The notes under the pieces were generated by a model. It was not told the DNA's origin and ran no database searches. It worked only from the letters and a program-made list of their open reading frames with translations. Of a stretch of 9,564 nucleotides of DNA, positions 1 through 5,933 are shown one piece after another. Source of the stretch: Lachnoclostridium sp. UBA7097. Its GTDB lineage: Bacteria; Bacillota; Clostridia; Lachnospirales; Lachnospiraceae. Numbering within the stretch: the first letter of the stretch is position 1; every line of letters starts with the position of its first letter. Position numbers and translations under genes: made by a program. The stretch is taken from assembly GCA_002499945.1 (NCBI GenBank), contig DKYP01000161.1:4624-14187 (forward strand). Direction: 5' to 3'.

Positions 1-1
1 C

Positions 2-691
2 AGCATTATGACAACAAGGCTTGTGGTACGCACTGTTGCCAAAAGGCACGGGCTCCATGCCACATTTATGCCAAAGCCGGGTGAGAATGTAAAAGGTTCA
101 GGTGCACATTATATATTTTCACTTGATAAAGATGGCAGGAATATATTTACAGACAAAGAGGACAGGTTTGGCATAAGCAGGGAAGGCTACTCATTTATGG
201 CAGGTATACTTAAGCATATTGCCGGCATGTCACTTGTAACCAATCCTATAGTTAATTCATATAAAAGGCTTGTGCCAGGATATCTTGCGCCTGTTACAGC
301 AGGCTGGTCAGGGACAGATGCAAGCCCGTTAATAAGGCTTACGTCAATAGGGCCGGATGGTGGCAGGGTTATACTTAGAAGCCCGGATGGTGCAGCCAAC
401 CCTTACCTTGTTATTGCACTTTGCCTGGCAGCAGGAATGGAAGGCATTAAGAACAGGCTTGAGCCCCCTGCATGCATGGAGGAACTAAGTAAAAAGGAAA
501 TTAAAAATTCTGAAGTGCTTCCAAGGACTTTGCATGAAGCAGTAAGGCTTTTTAAAAAGGACAGCTTTATACAGGAGGTGCTTGGACGCCATATTTCGGG
601 GCAGATGGCAAAAGCAAAGGATTTGGAATGGAATGAATATTGTAAGCAGGTTACACTATGGGAAACAGAACACTATCTTTCTACTATATGA
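2..691 (+). CDS. Glutamine synthetase type I family protein, 5' truncated by window edge; active-site residues degenerate
   Basis: This is the C-terminal half of a GS type I protein. The frame is open to the left edge, so the ATG at position 8 is internal, not the start. Visible family signatures are HATFMPKP, KGSGAH, NSYKRLVPGY, RSPDGAANPYL, LAAGMEGIKN and a WE-containing C-terminus, collinear without gaps with Bacillus GlnA as I remember it. Authentic GS makes glutamine from glutamate, ammonia and ATP in a cytoplasmic dodecamer. Several catalytic positions differ here (Salmonella numbering): Asn264 is Lys (92-94), flap Glu327 is Leu (284-286), ATP-site Arg339 is Ala (320-322) and metal ligand Glu357 is Ile (371-373). 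Metal ligand His269 (107-109) and Arg344, Arg355 and Arg359 are kept. I therefore doubt synthetase activity and suspect a sensor or regulatory paralogue. The ligands Glu129, Glu131, Glu212 and Glu220 lie outside the window. It heads an operon with an ANTAR gene 24 nt downstream. Family assignment is secure; function is not. Confidence 0.93.
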   Translation, partial: SIMTTRLVVRTVAKRHGLHATFMPKPGENVKGSGAHYIFSLDKDGRNIFTDKEDRFGISREGYSFMAGILKHIAGMSLVTNPIVNSYKRLVPGYLAPVTAGWSGTDASPLIRLTSIGPDGGRVILRSPDGAANPYLVIALCLAAGMEGIKNRLEPPACMEELSKKEIKNSEVLPRTLHEAVRLFKKDSFIQEVLGRHISGQMAKAKDLEWNEYCKQVTLWETEHYLSTI

Positions 692-703
692 TTTATAATA
701 GGC

Positions 704-709
704 AGGAGG
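704..709 (+). promoter_or_regulatory. Ribosome binding site of the ANTAR gene
   Basis: AGGAGG lies 6 nt before the ATG at 716, in the 24-nt gap after the GS-like stop codon. It fixes the start of the ANTAR gene, and no terminator or promoter is visible in the gap, consistent with one transcript. Confidence 0.8.
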
Positions 710-715
710 TTTTGT

Positions 716-1273
716 ATGGCTGCAATAATAGTTGCATTTCCAAAGTTAGAAGATGCAAAGAAGTTAAAAAAACTTATTATGCGCAATGGTTATGATGTAA
801 ACCTGGCATGTGACAGCGGCGCACAGATAGCCAGTGCAGTAAACCATTTAGATGGAGGGATAGTGGTATGTGGGTATAAATTTGCTGATATGCATTATTC
901 TGAGATAAATAATTACCTGCCAGAAGGTTTCCAGATGCTTCTTCTTGCTTCGCCTGCAAAGCTTGCAGACTGTGATGCAGGCATAATGTGCCTTGCAATG
1001 CCTTTTAAAATGCAAGATTTGCTTGATACGCTGGAAACAATGATGATACAGCATAACCGCTGGCGCAAAAAGCAGAAAAGCAAACCAAAGGGCAGGAGTG
1101 AAAGTGATAAAAAGGTAATTACAGCGGCAAAGGAACTTTTAATGGAGCGTAACCATATGACAGAGAATGAAGCCCACCGCTATATACAGAAAATTAGCAT
1201 GGACAGTGCAACCAATATGGCTGAAACTGCCCAGATGATAATAGAACTAAAAGGAAAGGAATGGGAATTATAG
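716..1273 (+). CDS. ANTAR-domain RNA-binding antiterminator with degenerate receiver domain (NitR-like)
   Basis: A 185-residue two-domain protein. Residues 1-110 look like a response-regulator receiver fold (alternating hydrophobic strands and helices), but the phosphorylation machinery is missing. There is no acidic pair after strand 1 (IIVAFPKLED), the Asp expected at the end of strand 3 is Cys/Gly (IVVCGYKF, residues 49-56), and the conserved Lys before Pro-Phe is Met95 (AMPF). Residues 111-130 are a basic linker (RWRKKQKSKPKGR). Residues 133-180 match the ANTAR pattern: AAKELLM, then Glu152-Ala153, then IQKISMD and the closing MAETAQMII helix. ANTAR proteins bind paired RNA hairpins and prevent termination. 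The gene order after a GS gene resembles glnA-nitR of solventogenic clostridia. It is followed after one base by carA, so it is probably co-transcribed and co-translated with it. Its RNA target is not visible in the window and may lie upstream of the GS-like gene. I infer control by protein or ligand binding, not by phosphorylation. Confidence 0.88.
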   Translation: MAAIIVAFPKLEDAKKLKKLIMRNGYDVNLACDSGAQIASAVNHLDGGIVVCGYKFADMHYSEINNYLPEGFQMLLLASPAKLADCDAGIMCLAMPFKMQDLLDTLETMMIQHNRWRKKQKSKPKGRSESDKKVITAAKELLMERNHMTENEAHRYIQKISMDSATNMAETAQMIIELKGKEWEL

Positions 1274-1274
1274 T

Positions 1275-2375
1275 ATGAAGGCGTTTCTTATTTTAGAAGA
1301 TGGAACCGTATTTGAAGGCAAAAGCATTGGTGCGGCAGGGGAAGTTATTTCCGAAATAGTGTTTAACACGTCAATGACAGGCTATTTAGAGGTGCTTACA
1401 GACCCAAGTTATGCAGGGCAGGCGGTGGTAATGACATATCCGCTTATAGGCAATTATGGTGTAGCATATGAGGATATGGAGTCACTTAAAGGATGGCCAG
1501 ATGGTTTTATAGCCAGGGAAATTTCCCGTATGCCAAGTAATTTCCGTTCAGAAGATACTATACAGCATTTTCTTGAGAAAAATAATATTCCAGGCATCTG
1601 TTCTATAGATACACGTGCGCTTGTGAAAATCCTGCGTGAAAAAGGTACTATGAACGGGATGATTACAACTAATGAAGATTATAATATTGGTGAAATCCTT
1701 CCAAAGCTTAAAGAATATAAGGTTACAGGCGTTGTGGAAAAGGTTTCATGCAAGGATAAACAGGAGTATGTGCCTGGCGACATTGGTTCTGTAAAAACAG
1801 AAGCAGACAGGAATATTGCAGTAATTGATGTTGGTACTAAGAAAAATATTATACGCTGCCTTTTAAACAGGGGCTGCAATGTAACTGTATATCCATGTAA
1901 TTTTAATGCAGATGAAGTAATAGCATCAAAGCCTGACGGGATAATGATTACAAACGGCCCTGGTGACCCGGCAGAGTGTACTGGAATTATAGAACAGGTA
2001 AAAGTGCTTGCAGGTTCAGGTATCCCTGTTTTTGCAATATGCCTCGGACACCAGCTTATGGCACTTGCACATGGTGCAAAAACTTATAAGATGAAATACG
2101 GGCACAGGGGTGCAAACCACCCTGTAAAGGATTTAGAAACTGGCAAGGTGTATATTTCATCACAGAACCACGGATATGTTGTTGACCTTGGTTCTATAGA
2201 CAAGAGTATTGCAAAACCCTGGTTTATCAATGTAAATGATGGCACAGCAGAGGGGCTTTCTTATATAGGCAAGCCTGTTAAAACTGTACAGTTCCACCCG
2301 GAAGCAAATGCCGGCCCAAAAGATTCAGAACTTTTGTTTGATGAATTTATGAAGATGACAGGAGGGAATAAATAA
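1275..2375 (+). CDS. carA: Carbamoyl phosphate synthase, small (glutamine amidotransferase) subunit
   Basis: A complete 366-residue protein, close to the usual 360-380. CarA hydrolyses glutamine and channels ammonia to CarB for carbamoyl phosphate synthesis in the cytoplasm, serving pyrimidine and arginine pathways. The N-terminal small-chain domain (about 1-150) carries LEDGTVFEG, FNTSMTGYLEVLTDPSY and GICSIDTRALVK. The C-terminal class I amidotransferase domain (about 180-360) has the oxyanion-loop motif NGPGDP (227-232), nucleophile Cys256 in AICLGHQL and the His341/Glu343 pair in QFHPEA, so the triad is intact. The start ATG is one base after the ANTAR stop. The SD is weak: GGAAAGGA at 1253-1260 is about 14 nt upstream and GGGAA at 1263-1267 is closer but imperfect, which suggests translational coupling. 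It overlaps carB by one base. Confidence 0.97.
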   Translation: MKAFLILEDGTVFEGKSIGAAGEVISEIVFNTSMTGYLEVLTDPSYAGQAVVMTYPLIGNYGVAYEDMESLKGWPDGFIAREISRMPSNFRSEDTIQHFLEKNNIPGICSIDTRALVKILREKGTMNGMITTNEDYNIGEILPKLKEYKVTGVVEKVSCKDKQEYVPGDIGSVKTEADRNIAVIDVGTKKNIIRCLLNRGCNVTVYPCNFNADEVIASKPDGIMITNGPGDPAECTGIIEQVKVLAGSGIPVFAICLGHQLMALAHGAKTYKMKYGHRGANHPVKDLETGKVYISSQNHGYVVDLGSIDKSIAKPWFINVNDGTAEGLSYIGKPVKTVQFHPEANAGPKDSELLFDEFMKMTGGNK

Positions 2376-5300
2376 TGCCAAAGATTGACGGGATTAAGAG
2401 AGTATTAGTAATTGGTTCAGGACCTATTGTAATCGGACAGGCGGCCGAATTTGATTATGCAGGCACACAGGCGTGCCGTTCCCTTAAAGAAGAGGGGATG
2501 GAGGTTATACTTGTAAATTCCAATCCTGCAACTATTATGACAGATAAAGATATTGCAGACAAAGTTTATATTGAACCACTTACTGTAGACGTGCTCCAGC
2601 ATATTATTGAAACAGAGAAACCTGACAGCCTTCTTCCAAATATGGGCGGGCAGGCAGGGCTTAACCTTGGGATGGAGCTTGCAGAATCCGGCTTTCTTGA
2701 CAGCCATGGCGTGAAACTTCTTGGCACCACAGCAGAAACCATACGTAATGCAGAGGGACGCCAGGAATTTAAAGACCTTATGGAAAGGATTGGTGAGCCA
2801 TGCGCAACATCAGAGCTTGTAGAAAATATAGAGGATGGCATTAAATTTGCAAATAAAACAGGCTACCCTGTTGTGCTGCGTCCGGCTTATACACTTGGCG
2901 GTTCAGGCGGCGGCATTGCCAATAATGAAGAAGAACTTGTGGAAATACTGACAAATGGTTTAAGGCTTTCACGTGTAGGGCAGGTTCTTGTTGAGCGCTG
3001 CATTGCCGGCTGGAAGGAAATTGAATATGAGGTAATGCGTGACAGCAATGGCACATGCATTACAGTCTGCAATATGGAAAACCTTGACCCGGTTGGTGTC
3101 CATACAGGTGACAGTATTGTAGTTGCGCCTTCTCAGACCCTTTCCGATAAAGAATACCAGATGTTACGTACATCTGCGCTTAAAATAATAGATGAACTTG
3201 GAATTACAGGCGGCTGTAATGTGCAGTTTGCACTCCATCCGTCATCTTTTGAATATATTGTAATAGAAGTAAACCCACGTGTAAGCCGTTCTTCTGCGCT
3301 TGCTTCCAAGGCAACGGGATATCCTATCGCCAAAGTGTCTGCCAAAATTGCACTTGGATATACACTGGACGAGATACCAAATGCAGTTACAGGCAAGACA
3401 TATGCAAGCTTTGAGCCTGCACTTGACTACGTTGTAGTAAAGATACCACGCCTTCCATTTGATAAATTTATAAAGGCGAAAAGGACACTTACTACACAGA
3501 TGAAAGCTACAGGCGAGGTTATGAGCATATGCACTAACTTTGAGGGTGCACTTATGAAAGCATTGCGCTCACTTGAACAGCATGTGGACAGCCTTGAAGG
3601 GAGTGCATATAAAAATAATACTACAGAAGAAATAGAAGAAATGCTCCATATAATTGATGACCGCCGTATATTTGTTGTGGCAGAAGCCATAAGGCGTGGC
3701 ATACCATACAGCAGAATCCATGAAATAACAATGATTGATGAATGGTTTATTGATAAGATTGCAATACTTGTGGAGATGGAGGAACGCATTAAAAACGCAA
3801 AAGAAATTGGCAGGGAACTTTTATATGAAGCAAAACGCCTTGAATTTCCAGATAATGTAATTGCAGCATGGACAGGGAAAACAGAAAAAGAAATTAAAGA
3901 ACTCCGCTATAAATGGGGCATTAAGGCAGCATTTAAAATGGTTGATACCTGCGCCGCTGAATTTGCATCAGAAACGCCGTATTACTACAGCTGTTTTGAC
4001 GGTTTTAATGAAGTAGAGGATATTTCAGACAGGAAGAAAATTATGGTGCTTGGTTCAGGACCTATACGTATCGGGCAGGGAATTGAATTTGACTACTGTT
4101 CAGTACACAGTGTATGGGCACTTAAGAACGAGGGCTATGAAACAATTATAGTTAATAATAACCCTGAAACAGTAAGTACAGACTTTGATATAGCTGATAA
4201 GCTTTATTTTGAGCCGCTTACACCAGAAGATGTAGAAAATATTGTGCGTCTTGAAAACCCGGATGGTGCAGTAGTACAGTTTGGCGGGCAGACAGCGATT
4301 AAACTTACAGAAGCGCTTATGAAAATGGGTGTAAAAATACTTGGGACAAGTGCTGAAAATGTTGATGCGGCAGAAGACAGGGAACTTTTTGACGAAATCC
4401 TTGAGAAATGCTGTATACCAAGACCAAAAGGGCATACTGTATTTACAACTAAAGAAGCATTAAAAGCTGCCAATGAACTTGGCTACCCTGTACTTGTAAG
4501 GCCTTCATATGTACTTGGCGGGCAGGGCATGAAGATAGCAGTATCAGACAATGATATTGAAGAATATATGGCAATAATTAACCGTTACCACCAGGAGCAT
4601 CCTATACTTGTAGACAAATACCTTATGGGCAAGGAAGTTGAAGTTGACGCAATATGTGATGGTGAGGATATACTTATACCTGGCATAATGGAGCATGTAG
4701 AGCGTGCAGGCGTACATTCCGGCGACAGCATATCCATATACCCTGCACAGTCACTATCAGGGAAAATACAGAAAGTCATTGTTGATTATACAGGCAAGCT
4801 TGCACGTTCACTTAATGTAATAGGGCTTATAAATATACAATTTATTGTTTATAATGATGATGTATATGTAATAGAAGTAAACCCGCGTTCAAGCCGTACA
4901 GTACCATATATAAGCAAAGTTACAGGAATACCCGTTGTAGACCTTGCCTCACGTGTAATACTTGGCGCAAAAATTAAAGAACTGGGCTATGGTACAGGGC
5001 TTGCACCAAAATCAGATTACCTTGCTATAAAGATGCCAGTATTTTCATTTGAAAAACTGCGCGGTGCAGAAATAAGCCTCGGGCCTGAAATGAAATCCAC
5101 AGGTGAATGCCTTGGCATATCAGACAAGTTTAACGAAGCATTATACAAAGCATTCCTTGGCGCAGGAATAGACCTGCCTAAATACAAGAAAATGATACTT
5201 ACTGTAAAAGATGCAGATAAACTTGAAGCAGTAGATATAGCAAGACGCTTTAAAAAACTTGGCTATGATATATTTGCAACAAGAAGCACAGCAAGGGTAT

Positions 5301-5590
5301 TAAATGAAAACGGGGTACTTGCAATACCAATAAACCGTATAAATGAAGAAGCACCTACATTAATGGACTTGCTGTTAGAGCACCAGATAGACCTTGTAAT
5401 AGACACGCCAACCTATGGTGATAAGATGAAAGATGGTTTTATAATACGCCGTACAGCAATAGAAACAGGTGTAACATGCCTTACATCGCTTGATACAGCA
5501 GCAGCACTTTTAACAAGCCTTGAAAATTCAGATAAAGGGCATTTATCAATTGTAGATATAACATCTATAAATAAAAATTCTTTTAATTAA
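2375..5590 (+). CDS. carB: Carbamoyl phosphate synthase, large subunit
   Basis: A complete 1071-residue protein (E. coli CarB has 1073). It makes carbamoyl phosphate from bicarbonate, ammonia from CarA and two ATP. The two homologous synthetase halves are clear. The first opens with VLVIGSGPIVIGQAAEFDYA and has the ATP-grasp motifs RPAYTLGGSGGGIA, HTGDSI and IEVNPRVSRSSALASKATG. The second starts near residue 553 with MVLGSGPIRIGQGIEFDY and carries RPSYVLGGQGM, ICDGE, HSGDS and IEVNPRSSRTVP. The C-terminal MGS-like allosteric domain runs from about residue 938 to 1060. By eye-alignment to E. coli, Thr974 and Thr977 are kept (ATRSTA), while Lys993 is Arg (INRINEE) and Asn1015 is Asp (VIDTP). 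Nucleotide-effector binding may therefore differ, although this pattern may be common in Clostridia. The start ATG overlaps the carA stop (TAATG), with AGGAGGG at 2360-2366. A terminator follows 15 nt after the stop. Confidence 0.98.
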   Translation: MPKIDGIKRVLVIGSGPIVIGQAAEFDYAGTQACRSLKEEGMEVILVNSNPATIMTDKDIADKVYIEPLTVDVLQHIIETEKPDSLLPNMGGQAGLNLGMELAESGFLDSHGVKLLGTTAETIRNAEGRQEFKDLMERIGEPCATSELVENIEDGIKFANKTGYPVVLRPAYTLGGSGGGIANNEEELVEILTNGLRLSRVGQVLVERCIAGWKEIEYEVMRDSNGTCITVCNMENLDPVGVHTGDSIVVAPSQTLSDKEYQMLRTSALKIIDELGITGGCNVQFALHPSSFEYIVIEVNPRVSRSSALASKATGYPIAKVSAKIALGYTLDEIPNAVTGKTYASFEPALDYVVVKIPRLPFDKFIKAKRTLTTQMKATGEVMSICTNFEGALMKALRSLEQHVDSLEGSAYKNNTTEEIEEMLHIIDDRRIFVVAEAIRRGIPYSRIHEITMIDEWFIDKIAILVEMEERIKNAKEIGRELLYEAKRLEFPDNVIAAWTGKTEKEIKELRYKWGIKAAFKMVDTCAAEFASETPYYYSCFDGFNEVEDISDRKKIMVLGSGPIRIGQGIEFDYCSVHSVWALKNEGYETIIVNNNPETVSTDFDIADKLYFEPLTPEDVENIVRLENPDGAVVQFGGQTAIKLTEALMKMGVKILGTSAENVDAAEDRELFDEILEKCCIPRPKGHTVFTTKEALKAANELGYPVLVRPSYVLGGQGMKIAVSDNDIEEYMAIINRYHQEHPILVDKYLMGKEVEVDAICDGEDILIPGIMEHVERAGVHSGDSISIYPAQSLSGKIQKVIVDYTGKLARSLNVIGLINIQFIVYNDDVYVIEVNPRSSRTVPYISKVTGIPVVDLASRVILGAKIKELGYGTGLAPKSDYLAIKMPVFSFEKLRGAEISLGPEMKSTGECLGISDKFNEALYKAFLGAGIDLPKYKKMILTVKDADKLEAVDIARRFKKLGYDIFATRSTARVLNENGVLAIPINRINEEAPTLMDLLLEHQIDLVIDTPTYGDKMKDGFIIRRTAIETGVTCLTSLDTAAALLTSLENSDKGHLSIVDITSINKNSFN

Positions 5591-5605
5591 AAATATTAAT
5601 ACCAG

Positions 5606-5634
5606 AGGCTGCCAACGTTACAGGCAGCCTTTTT
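5606..5634 (+). terminator. Intrinsic terminator of the GS-like/ANTAR/carAB operon
   Basis: AGGCTGCC (5606-5613) and GGCAGCCT (5623-5630) form a perfect 8-bp GC-rich stem with a 9-nt loop, followed by a T run (5630-5634). It sits 15 nt after the carB stop codon and ends the operon. Confidence 0.92.
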
Positions 5635-5653
5635 AAAATGCTTTCCTAAATAT

Positions 5654-5682
5654 TAGACAATAAACACAATATATGCTATTAT
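5654..5682 (+). promoter_or_regulatory. Sigma-A-type promoter candidate upstream of the VanW gene
   Basis: TAGACA (5654-5659) as -35 and TATTAT (5677-5682) as -10 are separated by exactly 17 bp, directly downstream of the carB terminator. Predicted start is near 5689. It would drive the two-codon ORF and, with a long leader, the VanW gene. Confidence 0.5.
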
Positions 5683-5704
5683 GTTACCAGAAGGGAGCAT
5701 ATTT

Positions 5705-5713
5705 ATGTTTTAG
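5705..5713 (+). other. Two-codon ORF (ATG TTT TAG) with strong SD
   Basis: AAGGGAG (5691-5697) lies 7 nt before ATG-TTT-TAG (5705-5713), just downstream of a plausible promoter. The SD spacing is ideal, yet the ORF stops after Met-Phe. In the same frame the following codons stay open for about nine residues before another stop. It may be a ribosome-stalling or mRNA-protecting leader, or the stump of a decayed gene. Chance is a realistic alternative in A+T-rich DNA. Confidence 0.25.
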
Positions 5714-5832
5714 TTAGAAGCAATACTTAACTCCAGGTAAAGTACCAGAATATTTTTTTATTTGATACTTTTTAGATGCTTTTATGATACAGGCTTGTAA
5801 TTAAAAAGAATTAATATAAATGCTAAAGATTT

Positions 5833-5850
5833 GTAACATTTATATGTTAC
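5833..5850. promoter_or_regulatory. Inverted repeat, possible operator
   Basis: GTAACAT-TTAT-ATGTTAC is a perfect inverted repeat with 7-bp arms and a 4-bp spacer, 84 bp before the VanW start. The half-site ATGTTAC also occurs at 5681-5687, overlapping the -10 end of the upstream promoter candidate. The shape fits a dimeric transcription factor site; no specific regulator is recognised. Confidence 0.4.
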
Positions 5851-5884
5851 TATACAAAATGTACGTTTGGTTTTGGAATAAAAA

Positions 5885-5915
5885 CAGGATTATTGCACAT
5901 ATATAATTAATCCTG
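5885..5915. promoter_or_regulatory. Inverted repeat flanking a TATAAT box before the VanW gene
   Basis: CAGGATTA (5885-5892) and TAATCCTG (5908-5915) are perfect 8-bp complements separated by 15 nt. The spacer contains TATAAT (5902-5907), which could be a -10 element with a poor -35. As DNA it could be an operator covering that box. As RNA from the upstream promoter it would be a hairpin ending at the GGGAAAGG ribosome binding site (5915-5922). Confidence 0.35.
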
Positions 5916-5933
5916 GGAAAGGTATGATATATA

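Larger units (their letters stand above)
5591..5933. other. Intergenic region between carB and the VanW gene (343 bp)
   Basis: After the carB terminator this stretch is strongly A+T-rich and holds no ORF I can support. It contains a sigma-A-like promoter (5654-5682), a two-codon ORF with a good SD (5691-5713), a perfect 7-bp-arm inverted repeat (5833-5850) with a lone matching half-site at 5681-5687, and a second 8-bp-arm inverted repeat (5885-5915) next to the VanW ribosome binding site. No tRNA, T-box motif or known riboswitch core was recognised. If transcription starts near 5689, the VanW mRNA has an unusually long leader of about 245 nt. Confidence 0.7.

Noticed and set aside
8..10. ATG at position 8 as the start of the GS-like gene
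   Set aside because: The frame continues open to the left edge and the following residues (TTRLVVRTVAKRHG) match the middle of GS type I, so the gene begins outside the window.
691..716. ANTAR target hairpins within the operon gaps
   Set aside because: The gaps are 24, 1 and -1 nt, too short for paired hairpins plus a terminator; any target must lie upstream of the window or elsewhere.
4100..4473. Minus-strand ORFs of about 90-120 residues inside carB and other genes
   Set aside because: They lie entirely opposite well-conserved coding sequence, have biased Ser/Ile/Cys composition and no ribosome binding sites; they are shadows of the sense genes.
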